DNA of 64,000 nucleotides from Sulfitobacter aestuariivivens (GTDB lineage Bacteria > Pseudomonadota > Alphaproteobacteria > Rhodobacterales > Rhodobacteraceae). The notes below the pieces were generated by a model. That model saw only the letters and a list, made by a program, of their open reading frames with translations, was not told where the DNA came from and searched no databases. The stretch lies in the NCBI RefSeq assembly GCF_014763045.1, contig NZ_JACTAG010000001.1:62001-126000 (forward strand). The letters run 5' to 3'. A program made the position numbers and the translations under genes. Positions 16,360-25,750 of this stretch are shown one piece after another (position 1 is the first letter of the stretch; the number at the start of each line of letters is the position of its first letter).

Positions 16360-18006
16360 TCAGACCAGGCGTGACATTTCCTTGGCGGCGCGCACGAAGT
16401 CCTTGAACAGGGGATGGGGCGCGAAGGGTTTGGATTTAAGTTCGGGGTGAAACTGCACGCCGATGAACCACGGGTGGTCTGTCCATTCGACAATTTCGGG
16501 CAGCTTGCCATCCGGTGACATGCCGGAAAAGCGCAACCCTGCTTCTTCCAGCTTGTCGCGGTATTTTATGTCGACCTCATAACGGTGACGGTGCCGTTCA
16601 TCGATTGTGGTGGTGCCATAGGCCTCTGCCACCTTGGAACCGGGGGTGAGCGTGGCGTCATAGGCGCCAAGCCGCATGGTGCCGCCCTTGTCGTCGCCCA
16701 CCTTGCGCTCGACCTTGTGATTGCCCTGTACCCATTCCTTGAGGTGGTAGACCACCGGTTCGAAGCGCTTTCTTCCTGCTTCGTGGTCGAATTCCTCTGA
16801 TCCGGCGGCTTTGACGCCTGCGACGTTGCGCGCGGCCTCGATCACGGCCATCTGCATGCCCAGACAAATGCCCAGATAGGGTACTTTGTGTTCGCGGGCG
16901 TATTGCGCGGCCTTGATCTTGCCCTCGGTGCCGCGTTCGCCAAAGCCGCCGGGCACGAGGATCGCATGGAAGCCTTCGAGATGCGGGCCGACATCATCGG
17001 CGGTATCGAAGATTTCTGCATCGACCCAGTCGACGTTGACCTTGACCCGGTTGGCCATACCGCCGTGGGTCAGCGCCTCTTTGATGGACTTATAGGCGTC
17101 TTCAAGCTGGGTGTACTTGCCGACGATGGCGACAGATACCTCGCCTTCGGGGTTATGGATGCGGTCATAGACATCGCGCCAGACGCTGAGATCGGGTTTG
17201 GGGGCCGGCGAGATGTCAAAGGCATCCAGAACGGCCTGATCGAGACCCTGCTTGTGATAGGCCAGCGGGGCCTCGTAAATGGATTTGAGGTCATAGGCGG
17301 CGACAACGGCCTCTTTGCGGACGTTGCAGAAGAGCGCGATCTTTGCACGTTCCTTTTCGGGGATCTCATGTTCGGAGCGGCAGACCAGAATGTCGGGCGC
17401 GATGCCGATGCTTTGGAGTTCCTTGACGGAGTGTTGGGTGGGTTTGGTTTTTAATTCGCCTGATGCCGCCAGATAGGGCAGGAGCGTCAGGTGCATGAAG
17501 ATACACTGGCCGCGCGGTTTATCGTGGCTGAACTGGCGGATGGCCTCGAAAAACGGGAGGCCTTCGATGTCGCCCACGGTGCCGCCGATTTCACAGAGCA
17601 TGAAATCGACCTCGTCTTCGCCGATGTGCAGGAAGTCCTTGATTTCATTGGTCACGTGGGGGACGACCTGGATCGTTTTTCCCAGATAATCGCCGCGCCG
17701 TTCTTTTTCGAGCACGTTGGAATAGACGCGGCCTGATGAGACAGAGTCGGTCATGCGCGCAGGCACGCCGGTGAAACGTTCGTAATGGCCCAGATCAAGG
17801 TCGGTTTCCGCGCCGTCGTCGGTGACGAAGACCTCGCCGTGTTCAAAGGGGGACATCGTGCCGGGATCGACATTGAGGTAGGGATCAAGCTTGCGCAGGC
17901 GCACCGAAAAGCCGCGCGCCTGCAACAGCGCGCCAAGAGCGGCAGATGCCAGGCCCTTGCCAAGGCTGGAAACCACACCGCCGGTGATAAAAATATAACG
18001 CGCCAT
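16360..18006 (-). CDS. pyrG: CTP synthase (glutamine-hydrolysing)
   Basis: A 548-residue protein of full length. The N-terminal synthetase domain begins [21 protein letters not shown] with the P-loop-like [10 protein letters not shown], and [15 protein letters not shown] lies near residue 140. The C-terminal class I glutamine amidotransferase domain shows VPGGFGERG and the nucleophile Cys381 in GICLGMQ; FHPEL supplies the His/Glu partners. It makes CTP from UTP, ATP and glutamine. It lies downstream of secG on the same strand with about 180 bp between them. The region 16277-16359 after its stop holds only the edge of the IS3 remnant. Confidence 0.98.
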   Translation of the reverse strand: MARYIFITGGVVSSLGKGLASAALGALLQARGFSVRLRKLDPYLNVDPGTMSPFEHGEVFVTDDGAETDLDLGHYERFTGVPARMTDSVSSGRVYSNVLEKERRGDYLGKTIQVVPHVTNEIKDFLHIGEDEVDFMLCEIGGTVGDIEGLPFFEAIRQFSHDKPRGQCIFMHLTLLPYLAASGELKTKPTQHSVKELQSIGIAPDILVCRSEHEIPEKERAKIALFCNVRKEAVVAAYDLKSIYEAPLAYHKQGLDQAVLDAFDISPAPKPDLSVWRDVYDRIHNPEGEVSVAIVGKYTQLEDAYKSIKEALTHGGMANRVKVNVDWVDAEIFDTADDVGPHLEGFHAILVPGGFGERGTEGKIKAAQYAREHKVPYLGICLGMQMAVIEAARNVAGVKAAGSEEFDHEAGRKRFEPVVYHLKEWVQGNHKVERKVGDDKGGTMRLGAYDATLTPGSKVAEAYGTTTIDERHRHRYEVDIKYRDKLEEAGLRFSGMSPDGKLPEIVEWTDHPWFIGVQFHPELKSKPFAPHPLFKDFVRAAKEMSRLV

Positions 18007-18188
18007 ATGTGTCGAAAGACCCCCGTGAATTCCTATGCAGCCAAAGCAGACTCAGCCAAACGCGCAGTGGAAAACCACAGCACCACGGGATTTAAGCCTA
18101 TCAGGATTCGGCGCGCCAAGGCAAGGTTCCACCGCAACATGATGTTGCAAAAAAGCGCCTGCCCTCAAAGTTTAGTGTTATTACGTCC

Positions 18189-18551
18189 TTAGTCCGCCGC
18201 AGGCACCAGTGGTGCGTTGTCATCTGCGGTGGGTGGCAACAGGTTGTCGCCCAGTGGGGCATCATCGCTTGCCGGTGCAGATCGTGTCGCGGGTGCATCT
18301 GTCAGGCGGTCCAGTACGGAGGCACCTGCCGATTGCTGGGCCACGATGATGGTCAGCGTGATCGAGGTGATCAGAAACCCGACGCCCAGGATCCAGGTCA
18401 GTTTACCCAGTGCGGTCGCAGCCGAGCGGCCTGACACGGCGCCGCCGCCACCGCCCATGCCCAGACCACCCCCTTCGGAGCGCTGCATCAGCACCACGGC
18501 GATCAGGGCCAGAGCCAGAATCAGGTGGATGATCAGTACGACGTTTTCCAT
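18189..18551 (-). CDS. secG: Preprotein translocase subunit SecG
   Basis: A 120-residue membrane protein with the SecG layout: a first helix VVLIIHLILALALIAVVLM, the conserved QRSEGGGLGMGGG cytoplasmic loop, a second helix TWILGVGFLITSITLTIIV, and a low-complexity Ala/Asp/Pro tail typical of alphaproteobacterial SecG. It is an auxiliary subunit of the SecYEG channel. It is followed by pyrG on the same strand. Upstream lies a roughly 260-bp divergent region shared with the nitrile hydratase genes. Confidence 0.95.
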   Translation of the reverse strand: MENVVLIIHLILALALIAVVLMQRSEGGGLGMGGGGGAVSGRSAATALGKLTWILGVGFLITSITLTIIVAQQSAGASVLDRLTDAPATRSAPASDDAPLGDNLLPPTADDNAPLVPAAD

Positions 18552-18640
18552 GGGGCAGGTCCGTTTGGGCTTTTGATTGGGGGTATCTAGGCATCTTTGC
18601 GCGTCGGGGCAAGGGAGGATTGCAGACCGCCTTCAAGCAC

Positions 18641-18666
18641 GAACCGCCGCGTAATTGCGACGGTTC
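18641..18666. promoter_or_regulatory. Inverted repeat in the secG / nitrile hydratase divergent region
   Basis: GAACCGCCGC and GCGACGGTTC are inverted arms (nine of ten pairs) around a GTAATT loop. The repeat lies between secG (minus) and the nitrile hydratase genes (plus) with no T tract, so it fits an operator or RNA hairpin better than a terminator. No binding protein can be named. Confidence 0.35.
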
Positions 18667-18813
18667 GAGGTGCAAACGGTACTCTACCACGCCATGTAAG
18701 AGGGCTATCCTGGAATTGAGGTGGATCAGACTCGTTTCGCGTCTTGAGTGTACCACAAAAAGGGGCAGATTTCGCGCCCTTTGTTTTCAGTGTTTCGAGG
18801 GGGTTGGCGGGGA

Positions 18814-19467
18814 ATGGACATGGCGGGCTGGCTGAGGCAGTCTGCGGTCATGCCTCATGATCATTCAGACCACGACCATCCCCACAGCCTGCTGCCGCCC
18901 GAGCCTGCGCTGCGCCTGAAGGCGCTTGAGACCTTGCTGGTGCGCAAGGGGCTGGTCGACCCGGCGGCGATGGATGCCATCATCGACACCTATGAAAACC
19001 GCATCGGGCCGCGCAACGGGGCGCGGGTGGTGGCCAAGGCGTGGGTGGACCCGGCGTTTCATGCGGCCCTGATGGAGGATGCGACGGCGGCGGTGTCTGA
19101 GCTGGGATACTATGGGCGGCAGGGCGAACATATGGTCGCGGTGGAGAATACCGCCAAGGTGCACAACATGGTCGTGTGTACCCTGTGCAGTTGTTACCCT
19201 TGGCCGCTTTTGGGGATACCGCCCGGCTGGTACAAATCCGATGCCTACCGCGCCCGTGCGGTGCGGGAGCCGCGCAAGGTATTGGCCGACTTTGGTGTCA
19301 TCCTGCCGCAGGACACGGCTGTGCGGGTTTGGGATTCGACCGCCGAGGTGCGGTACTTGGTCATTCCGCAACGACCCGATGGGACGGAAGGTCTGGACGA
19401 AGAGACACTGGCCGCACTGGTCACCCGCGACAGTATGATCGGCACCGGGTTGGTGGTGAGCGCATGA
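18814..19467 (+). CDS. nthA: Nitrile hydratase alpha subunit, cobalt type
   Basis: About 217 residues, converting nitriles to amides as a heterodimer with the beta subunit. The metal claw is [18 protein letters not shown] with Thr after the first Cys is the cobalt-type signature; iron enzymes have Ser there. The second and third Cys are normally oxidised to sulfinic and sulfenic acid. The start is uncertain: ATG 18814 and 18820 have GGCGGGG nearby, while ATG 18850 gives a 205-residue protein beginning with a His/Asp-rich stretch ([10 protein letters not shown]). That stretch could bind metal, but similar N-termini are common in the family. The beta subunit and an activator follow. Confidence 0.95.
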   Translation: MDMAGWLRQSAVMPHDHSDHDHPHSLLPPEPALRLKALETLLVRKGLVDPAAMDAIIDTYENRIGPRNGARVVAKAWVDPAFHAALMEDATAAVSELGYYGRQGEHMVAVENTAKVHNMVVCTLCSCYPWPLLGIPPGWYKSDAYRARAVREPRKVLADFGVILPQDTAVRVWDSTAEVRYLVIPQRPDGTEGLDEETLAALVTRDSMIGTGLVVSA

Positions 19468-19552
19468 TGCAGCACGCAAACTCAACCAGGGCCGAACGCG
19501 CAAGGCAGACATGCGCTGCCTCGGCCGCGCCGCTGATGACGGAGCGTTTGAC

Positions 19553-20227
19553 ATGAGCCGGGTGCATGACATGGGCGGGCGGTTTGGCGACGGGCGCGTG
19601 GTGCCTGAACCGGAGGCGGAGGTGTTCCACGAAGAGTGGCACGGGCGGGCTTTGGCGGTGGTGCTGGCGGCGGGATTTCTGGGCAAGTGGAACATCGATG
19701 TGTCGCGCCATGCGCGCGAGTGTCTGGCACCGACGGATTATGCGCGGTTTTCCTATTATGAAAAGTGGATGGCAGGACTGGCTGATCTGCTGGTCGCCAA
19801 GGGTATCGTGACGCCTGCTGAACTGGCGGGCCACGCGGATGCGGGCCTGAGCGCGCTGGCAGAGAAAAAGCGCGGTGCAGCAGAGGTGCCGGGCGTTCTG
19901 GCCACGGGCGGGCCCTCAGAGCGCGACAGCACCATCGCGCCGCGGTTTGGCCCCGGTGATGAAGTTGTGACACGCGCGATTGCCGAAAATACCCTCGTTG
20001 AGGGGGGGCATACGCGTTTGCCACAATATGCTGCTGGCGCGCGGGGGCGCATTTTGCGGCTGCACGGGAGCCACGTCTTGCCCGACAGCAGCGCGCATGG
20101 GCTGGGCGACGCGGCAGAGCCGCTTTATGCGGTGGTCTTTCCGGCCGCCGCGCTGTGGGCACATCCTGAGCATCCCGGCGACGAGGTGGTGCTGGATCTG
20201 TGGCAAAGCTATCTGTCGCCCGCATGA
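19553..20227 (+). CDS. nthB: Nitrile hydratase beta subunit
   Basis: A 224-residue protein starting at MSRVHDMGGRFGDGRV; the MGG motif at the N-terminus is diagnostic for the beta subunit. The C-terminal SH3-like domain shows GDEVVTRAI, then GHTRLPQYAAGARGRILRLHG and YAVVFPAAALW, which pack around the alpha-subunit metal centre and help gate the active site. The gene starts 85 bp after nthA, and an ORF extending upstream to 19511 adds only unrelated residues. Its stop overlaps the accessory gene (ATGA at 20224). Confidence 0.95.
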   Translation: MSRVHDMGGRFGDGRVVPEPEAEVFHEEWHGRALAVVLAAGFLGKWNIDVSRHARECLAPTDYARFSYYEKWMAGLADLLVAKGIVTPAELAGHADAGLSALAEKKRGAAEVPGVLATGGPSERDSTIAPRFGPGDEVVTRAIAENTLVEGGHTRLPQYAAGARGRILRLHGSHVLPDSSAHGLGDAAEPLYAVVFPAAALWAHPEHPGDEVVLDLWQSYLSPA

Positions 20228-20553
20228 GTGCCGCGCCCGAACCCGTTTTTGAGGCGCCCTGGCACGCGCAGGTCTTTGCCATGACCGTGCACCTTAATGA
20301 GACCGGGCTTTTTGCTTGGGATCAGTGGGCGCAACGGTTCGGAGCGACGCTGGCCCGGCACAGGGTCGACCGGGATCTAGACGGAGGCGAGGATTACTTT
20401 GTCGCCTGGCTTGAGACGCTGGAGGGGTTTCTGGCGGAGCTTTCGGTGGCCGATGCGGCCCAAGTGGAAAAGCTGCGCGCGGCCTGGGAAGAGGCCTATC
20501 TGTCTACGCCGCATGGGGCGCCTGTGCGGCTGGCGGACGGCGCTGTTGGCTGA
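20224..20553 (+). CDS. Nitrile hydratase accessory/activator protein (beta-N-terminus-like)
   Basis: A 109-residue protein starting at the ATG overlapping the nthB stop. It has the accessory-protein pattern EAPWHAQVFAMTVHLNETGLFAWDQWAQRFG, then DYFVAWLETLEGFL, which resembles the N-terminal half of the beta subunit itself. In cobalt nitrile hydratases such small proteins bind the alpha subunit and help insert cobalt (self-subunit swapping). With nthA and nthB it makes a complete maturation set. No amidase gene for the next step is next door. Confidence 0.88.
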   Translation: MSAAPEPVFEAPWHAQVFAMTVHLNETGLFAWDQWAQRFGATLARHRVDRDLDGGEDYFVAWLETLEGFLAELSVADAAQVEKLRAAWEEAYLSTPHGAPVRLADGAVG

Positions 20554-20580
20554 CGCCAAGGCGTCCCGCCCACCATCCCG

Positions 20581-20793
20581 TTAAGATCTGGAATAAAGAC
20601 CGGCCTTGCGCAGGAAACGTCTTGTTGCGCCTTTGCGCGGGAGCCAGCCGGTGACCAGACGAGAGGCCCCCGCAAGGCGGTTGAATTCGTGCGTGTCGAT
20701 GATCCGTTCGGCACAGCCGCAGCCTTCACCGGTGGCGACCTTGTCGAAGTAGAATTTCTGGAAGTCTTCTGGTTTTTTGATCCCTCGGGGCAT
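20581..20793 (-). CDS. Small hypothetical protein
   Basis: A 70-residue basic protein, MPRGIKKPEDFQKFYFDKV..., with a CGC pair in the middle and an Arg/Lys-rich end. An AGGA ribosome-binding site precedes the ATG, and the gene starts 12 bp after the stop of the membrane-protein gene upstream on the same strand, so co-transcription is likely. I do not recognise a domain. It ends convergently about 27 bp from the nitrile hydratase accessory gene. Confidence 0.6.
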   Translation of the reverse strand: MPRGIKKPEDFQKFYFDKVATGEGCGCAERIIDTHEFNRLAGASRLVTGWLPRKGATRRFLRKAGLYSRS

Positions 20794-20805
20794 GGCCGTC
20801 CTTTC

Positions 20806-21201
20806 CTATTCGTCGACGTCATCCATGTCGGACTGGCCCGAGAGGGCGCGGCGGACATGGCTCCAGCTGAGGCCGATGCCCAGCACGAAGCTGAGGGCGG
20901 CAAGGCCCAGCCAGACATTGAAGCTGGTATTCTCGAGCCTCAATACACCAAAATCGTAGAGAACCCAAAGCAGCGCGGCCACGACTGCCCCTACCAGCAG
21001 CATGCCGAAAGGGCCGATCGAGCGCAGGGTGGCGCGCAGGTAGATGATGTAGCCGATCAGCAGGACAAGACCTGCGAGAACGGCGATCGACATGTTGTTG
21101 CCACCGTAGGTGCGCACCCAGTCCGTGTAATTGTATTGGGTCGGGTTGAATGTGGCGGCGAGCAGCAAGAAGGCGAAAAGCCAGCGCATGACAAATCCCA
21201 T
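20806..21201 (-). CDS. DUF6524-like inner-membrane protein
   Basis: A 131-residue protein with four hydrophobic segments (about 6-20, 38-56, 66-84 and 95-112) and a short acidic C-terminal tail. The AATFNPTQYNYTDWVRT segment after the first helix is the pattern I associate with the DUF6524 family of proteobacterial membrane proteins. Function unknown. It diverges from purA across a roughly 180-bp region containing a G/C palindrome, and is probably co-transcribed with the small gene downstream. Confidence 0.7.
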   Translation of the reverse strand: MGFVMRWLFAFLLLAATFNPTQYNYTDWVRTYGGNNMSIAVLAGLVLLIGYIIYLRATLRSIGPFGMLLVGAVVAALLWVLYDFGVLRLENTSFNVWLGLAALSFVLGIGLSWSHVRRALSGQSDMDDVDE

Positions 21202-21256
21202 GTGCAGTCTCCGTGAATTTTTACCAACGCTAGCGGCTGGGTCGGGGCAGGTAAAT

Positions 21257-21305
21257 GGGGGGCCGGCCCCCCAGACCCCCCGGGATATTTGGGCCAGAAG
21301 ATGAA
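21257..21305. repeat. Rhodobacteraceae-type intergenic palindromic repeat
   Basis: A perfect 16-bp palindrome GGGGGGCCGGCCCCCC (21257-21272) is followed by AGACCCCCCGGGATATTTGG and then GCCAGAAGATGAA. G/C-run palindromes joined to a GGGATATTT...GGCCAGAAG block are, from memory, repeated many times between genes in Rhodobacteraceae chromosomes. Here it sits between divergent genes (DUF6524-like and purA). Only one copy is visible in this window, so the repeat nature rests on outside knowledge. Confidence 0.55.
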
Positions 21306-21385
21306 CGTGCGCGGTTTTCGTGGTTTCCTGTGCCGCGCGGGACCGTTAAGAGGGGCGCGGTTCAATCTCTGAAAGGAAGCGCGTC

Positions 21386-22681
21386 ATGGCCAATGTCGTT
21401 GTTGTCGGGGCTCAGTGGGGTGACGAGGGAAAAGGCAAGATTGTCGACTGGCTTTCGGAGCGGGCGGATGTAATTGCGCGGTTCCAGGGCGGGCACAATG
21501 CCGGTCATACGCTGGTGATCGACGGCAAGGTCTACAAGCTGAATGCGCTGCCGTCCGGTGTTGTGCGAGGCGGCAAGTTGTCGGTCATCGGCAATGGCGT
21601 GGTGCTGGACCCTTGGCATCTGCTGGGCGAGATCGAGACGATTCGCGCGCAGGGGGTCGAGATTAGCCCCGATGTGCTGATGATCGCCGAGAACACGCCG
21701 TTGATCCTGCCCATTCACGGAGAGCTGGACCGCGCACGCGAGGAAGCGGCCAGCAAGGGAACCAAGATTGGCACCACCGGGCGTGGCATTGGGCCGGCCT
21801 ATGAGGACAAGGTGGGCCGCCGGTCTGTCCGGGTTGCTGATCTTGCAGATGAGGCGACGCTTGAAGCGCGCGTGGATCGCGCTTTGCAGCACCACGATCC
21901 GTTGCGCCGGGGGCTGGGGATCGAACCGATTGACCGGGATGAACTGCTGGCGAAGCTGCGTGCCATTGCGCCGGGGATCCTGGCCTATGCGGCGCCGGTG
22001 TGGAAGGTGCTGAACGAAAAGCGCAAGGCGGGCAAGCGGATCCTGTTTGAGGGCGCGCAGGGCGCGCTGCTGGACATTGATTTTGGCACCTATCCGTTTG
22101 TGACGTCATCCAACGTGATTGCGGGGCAGGCCGCGACCGGCGTCGGGATCGGGCCGGGGTCGATTGATTATGTGCTGGGCATTGTGAAGGCCTATACAAC
22201 GCGCGTTGGCGAGGGACCGTTTCCGGCAGAGCTGGAGGATGAGGATGGTCAGCGGCTGGGAGAGCGCGGCCATGAATTTGGCACCGTGACCGGGCGCAAG
22301 CGGCGATGCGGCTGGTTTGACGCGGTGCTGGTGCGACAGACCTGCGCGACGTCGGGGATGAATGGGATCGCCTTTACCAAGCTTGATGTGCTGGACGGGT
22401 TCGAGACGCTGAAGATCTGTGTTGCCTACGATCTGGATGGGGAGCGTTTGGAGTATCTGCCGACAGCGGCCGACAGCCAGGCGCGCTGTACGCCCATTTA
22501 CGAAGAGATGCCGGGCTGGTCGCAGTCTACCGAAGGCGCGCGCAGCTGGGCGGATCTGCCGGCCGAGGCGATCAAGTATGTGCGGCGTGTGGAAGAGTTG
22601 ATCGATTGCCCTGTGGCGCTACTTTCCACATCACCGGAGCGGGAGGATACCATTCTGGTCACCGACCCGTTTGCCGACTGA
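21386..22681 (+). CDS. purA: Adenylosuccinate synthetase
   Basis: A 431-residue, full-length enzyme. It opens with [21 protein letters not shown], the GTP-binding and catalytic loop with its essential Asp and the GHNAGHT motif soon after (His in the active site). [14 protein letters not shown] and the [20 protein letters not shown] signature are intact, and [10 protein letters not shown] lies near residue 310. It joins aspartate to IMP using GTP, the first committed step to AMP. GAAAGGAAG precedes the ATG. DUF2842 follows 9 bp downstream. Confidence 0.98.
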   Translation: MANVVVVGAQWGDEGKGKIVDWLSERADVIARFQGGHNAGHTLVIDGKVYKLNALPSGVVRGGKLSVIGNGVVLDPWHLLGEIETIRAQGVEISPDVLMIAENTPLILPIHGELDRAREEAASKGTKIGTTGRGIGPAYEDKVGRRSVRVADLADEATLEARVDRALQHHDPLRRGLGIEPIDRDELLAKLRAIAPGILAYAAPVWKVLNEKRKAGKRILFEGAQGALLDIDFGTYPFVTSSNVIAGQAATGVGIGPGSIDYVLGIVKAYTTRVGEGPFPAELEDEDGQRLGERGHEFGTVTGRKRRCGWFDAVLVRQTCATSGMNGIAFTKLDVLDGFETLKICVAYDLDGERLEYLPTAADSQARCTPIYEEMPGWSQSTEGARSWADLPAEAIKYVRRVEELIDCPVALLSTSPEREDTILVTDPFAD

Positions 22682-22690
22682 GGAGAATAT

Positions 22691-22912
22691 ATGGCGCTGA
22701 GTTACAAGGCACGCCGGCGATGGGCACTGGTGATCCTGCTGGTGGGATTGCCGCTGTATATCATTCTGGCTGTCAATTTGGTTGCGCTGATCGACCGGCC
22801 CTCGATCCTGGTTGAGCTGGCGATTTACATCGGGCTTGGCATTGTCTGGGCTATTCCTTTCAAGGCAGTTTTCAAGGGTGTCGGACAGGCGGATCCTGAC
22901 GCCGAAGACTGA
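22691..22912 (+). CDS. DUF2842 family membrane protein
   Basis: A 73-residue protein with two membrane helices (ALVILLVGLPLYIILAVNLV and LVELAIYIGLGIVWAIPF). It has the basic SYKARRR start and the FKGVGQADPDA tail that mark DUF2842, a small family in alphaproteobacteria. GAGGAG precedes the ATG. It directly follows purA and is closed by the hairpin at 22947-22980, so purA and this gene form one unit. Function unknown. Confidence 0.85.
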   Translation: MALSYKARRRWALVILLVGLPLYIILAVNLVALIDRPSILVELAIYIGLGIVWAIPFKAVFKGVGQADPDAED

Positions 22913-22946
22913 ACGTGCCTGCGGGCCGGGCTGGCCGCGCGGACGC

Positions 22947-22980
22947 GAAAAAGGCGACGCGGGGCACACGTCGCCTTTTC
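22947..22980. terminator. Bidirectional intrinsic terminator
   Basis: GAAAAAGGCGACG (22947-22959) and CGTCGCCTTTTC (22969-22980) form a 12-bp stem with a 9-base loop, with A-run and T-run on the outer sides. This suits termination from purA-DUF2842 on the plus strand and from the acidic-protein gene on the minus strand, which converge here. Confidence 0.85.
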
Positions 22981-23002
22981 CTTCCGGGCAGTGTTAATCT
23001 TT

Positions 23003-25612
23003 TTAGCCGGCGGCGCGGGCGTCGGGGCGAAAGCCGATGTCGTCCGAGACGGTAAAGCGACCGCCTTTGATCTTTTCGATTTTCCCGGCACGCAAAAGCT
23101 GGCCAAAGGAGCGCAGGCCGTCTTCGCGGCTGAAGCCTTCGGGGCCGACCTGGCGCACCTTGGTCATCAGCTGCGGACGGGAGAACTGTTCGCGGCCTTC
23201 GACAAAGGACATGTAGGCGGCGGCCGCTTCAAGCAGTTCGGGCAGCTTGGTCGCGCCCATTTCTGCGGCGAATTCGGCAAAGCTTTCGGCGTCCGAGTTT
23301 GGGGCAGGCGTGTCATCGTCAAGGGCTGCGACACGGCGCGGCTGAACCGGGACGCTGGGGCGTTCCACATCGATGCGCTGTTCTGCGACCAGTTTCAGAG
23401 GGGCAGGGCGCCCTTCGCCGGGGCGTTGGGTGCGGGTGCTGCCTGAAACGGGACGGCGCGGGCGCACCACGTCGGCCAGATCGCTGCGGTAAGCGTCATC
23501 TGCGACTTCGTCGTCGGCATCGCTGCCAAGGGCCTCGTCCGCCTTTTTGGCGGCGACGGCGGCGCGCAGGTGGGCAAAGGCATCGCGGCGGGTCGCGCTT
23601 TCGGGTTCATCCATCTGCTGCTCTGCTTCGGCCAGCAGACGGTCCACGTCATCGCTGCTGTCCTCGCCCAGTGGCTGAAGCTTGGCGCGGCGCGGGGCGT
23701 CGGCGTCTTCCGGCATGTCTTCGGCTGCGTCGGATTCGTCTGCGGTGACAGAGATCTCATCCTGGCTGATTTCTTCGATCTGGGGGTCTTCCTGGGCTTC
23801 GTCCAGTGCGGTCTCGGCCTGCGCCAGCTCTTCGGTCGCCGTCGCGAGGTGCTCTTGCGCGTCTTCAAGGGGATCCGATGTCGGGTCGGCGACTTCTGAA
23901 TCCGCGCTCTGGTCGGCGTCTTGCGGTTCATCCCGGCTGGCGTCGTCGTGATCTTGTGCAATATCTGCTTCGAGATCGGCCAGTTCACGGGCGAGGTCGG
24001 CCTCTTCCTCGGCTGAAAGCGAGGACGTCGCGACCCGGGCCGGGGCCAGATCGTCAAGTGCGGGGGTGCTGGCGGCGGTGTCGTCGTCAGCGTCGTCGTC
24101 ATCGTATTCCTCAAGTTCGCCACGTTCGATTGCGGCTTCGAGGTCGGCGCGTTTGACCTTGATCACCCGGGCGCGTGGCATTTGCGGCTGAATGGCGTCC
24201 TCGTCCTCGTCCATGTCCGCATCGTCGGATGCTTCGCTGGGGTCGACAGACAGATCTTCGGATGCGTCGGTTTCCGCCATGCCGGCGAAGTCGTCGGCGT
24301 CTGCGTCGGTTGGCGCATCATCCTCTTGCGCCATCACGGCGGCGATGTCCGCGATTTCGGGCGCGTCCTGGTCAAAGAGGTTTTCGACCGCGGCGGCGTC
24401 CTGCTCTTCGATCATCTCGGCAGCGGCGATATCTGCGATCAGGGTTTCGGCGTCTTGCTGTTCGGCCTCGGCTTCAGCTTCGACTGTTTCTGACGCATCA
24501 AGGCGGGACAGGATATCGGTGATATCGTCTGCTTCGGCCTCTGCGTCAGCTTCAGACATATCATCGAGGGCCGCTGCGTCATCGGCGGAAAGCGCCTCTT
24601 CGAGGTCTGTGCGGGCTTCGGCGATGACGTCGGATGGCGCCATGACGGGGGCCGGCGTGTGCTCTGCAAAGGTGTCCTCAGCGGGCATGTCGGACATGTC
24701 GTCGTCAAATGACACATCATCGACCAGGGCATCGTGAAGGTCCTGAGAAGGCTCGGACGATTCTGCGTGTTCGTCTTCGGTGTAATCAGTTTCGGCAGCT
24801 TCCGCATCGTCATGTTGTGCCACAACGGCACGGATACGCTGGAGCTTTGCGGCGATGCTGTCTGCGGCGATCTGAGCGGGCTGCGGGATGGGGTCTGTCG
24901 CGACCTCGTAGTCGGCCACGTATTCAGATCCATACTCGGCGACGTCATCGTATGTGTCGGCTTCGGCAGATTCGGGGATTGCGAAGAAGGCCTCGACCTC
25001 GGCATCGGGTTGGCCGGGGACGATGTCGTTTTCGTCTTCGGCCATCAGGGGCTGGTCCGCGACGGCCTGTGCCAGTGCGTCGGCGGTGCCTTCGACCACT
25101 TCCGCAGCAACGGCGTCGGCGTCGTCAGTCGGTGCTGTGTCCTCGGCGTGGTCTTCGTCGTGCTGGATTTCCTGCTGAGTGGACGTGTCTGTTGTCTGGT
25201 GGTCGGCCTGCAGGCCGATCTCCGCTTTGGCAACGTCTTCCATGTCCTGTGCAGGAACCTCCGCATTGTCGGCGGGCTCTTGCAGGGTTTCGGTTGCGGC
25301 AACGGCGGCCACGGCTGCGCCGGGCGCGTCCAGTGCGCGGGGTGTTTCGGCCTGTTCGTTTGTGGCACTGAGCACGATCTTGCCTTCGTGTTCGCGCGCC
25401 TCGACCCGGCGGGAAATTTCGTTCTGCGCAATCCGGGCGAGCATTTCGGCATCCGGCTGCGGGGGTTCTGCACCGAAGTAACGGTCATCTGCGGCCAGAT
25501 CGCGGAAATACTCCGCAATTGCCTTCATTGTACCGAAGGAATCATCAAAGCCTTCCAGCGTGCACGAAAATGTGCCGTAGGAAACGGTCAGGATCTTGTT
25601 ATTATTCATCAT
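23003..25612 (-). CDS. Large very acidic, mostly disordered protein of unknown function
   Basis: 869 residues in three parts. Residues about 1-80 look folded (NKILTVSYGTFSCTLEGFDDSFGTMKAIAEYFRDLAADDRYFG). Residues about 85-720 are dominated by Asp, Glu and Ala with few hydrophobics and many repeats of DADADD/AEAEAE type, so they should be disordered and strongly negative. Residues about 760-869 are again folded (FAEFAAEMGATKLPELLEAAAAYMSF, then SRPQLMTKVRQ and KIEKIKGGRFTVSDD), with a winged-helix-like feel. No signal peptide or membrane helix. I recognise no named family, though proteins with this N-terminus seem to recur in Rhodobacterales. Long antisense ORFs over it are by-products of its composition. 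Confidence 0.85.
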   Translation of the reverse strand: MMNNNKILTVSYGTFSCTLEGFDDSFGTMKAIAEYFRDLAADDRYFGAEPPQPDAEMLARIAQNEISRRVEAREHEGKIVLSATNEQAETPRALDAPGAAVAAVAATETLQEPADNAEVPAQDMEDVAKAEIGLQADHQTTDTSTQQEIQHDEDHAEDTAPTDDADAVAAEVVEGTADALAQAVADQPLMAEDENDIVPGQPDAEVEAFFAIPESAEADTYDDVAEYGSEYVADYEVATDPIPQPAQIAADSIAAKLQRIRAVVAQHDDAEAAETDYTEDEHAESSEPSQDLHDALVDDVSFDDDMSDMPAEDTFAEHTPAPVMAPSDVIAEARTDLEEALSADDAAALDDMSEADAEAEADDITDILSRLDASETVEAEAEAEQQDAETLIADIAAAEMIEEQDAAAVENLFDQDAPEIADIAAVMAQEDDAPTDADADDFAGMAETDASEDLSVDPSEASDDADMDEDEDAIQPQMPRARVIKVKRADLEAAIERGELEEYDDDDADDDTAASTPALDDLAPARVATSSLSAEEEADLARELADLEADIAQDHDDASRDEPQDADQSADSEVADPTSDPLEDAQEHLATATEELAQAETALDEAQEDPQIEEISQDEISVTADESDAAEDMPEDADAPRRAKLQPLGEDSSDDVDRLLAEAEQQMDEPESATRRDAFAHLRAAVAAKKADEALGSDADDEVADDAYRSDLADVVRPRRPVSGSTRTQRPGEGRPAPLKLVAEQRIDVERPSVPVQPRRVAALDDDTPAPNSDAESFAEFAAEMGATKLPELLEAAAAYMSFVEGREQFSRPQLMTKVRQVGPEGFSREDGLRSFGQLLRAGKIEKIKGGRFTVSDDIGFRPDARAAG

Positions 25613-25750
25613 CGGATGCTCGTCCTCTGCGATTTTGTGATCTACCGTTTACCATGATGTCCGAGACCAAAGCGGCCCGAATCTGTGAAATCCACCGTAT
25701 CATTTCAAGGCGAAGTTGTGATCCGTTTCCGGAATGGGCACTAATTGGCC

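Noticed and set aside
18630..18720. tRNA-like stretch upstream of secG (GGTAGAGTACC and a GGTTCG-like piece on the minus strand)
   Set aside because: No proper acceptor stem or T-arm can be formed, and the T-loop consensus has no matching closing stem. The stretch folds better as the simple hairpin at 18641-18666.
24734..25657. Long plus-strand ORF (307 codons) over the acidic-protein gene, and other long antisense ORFs there
   Set aside because: They are complementary to Asp/Glu/Ala-rich codons and show Val/Phe/Gly-rich low-complexity products with no domain. The minus-strand gene has folded, conserved-looking ends.
25613..25750. Thiamine riboswitch before the thiamine diphosphokinase gene
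   Set aside because: None of the conserved TPP-riboswitch core segments is visible, and the gap to the divergent gene is short.
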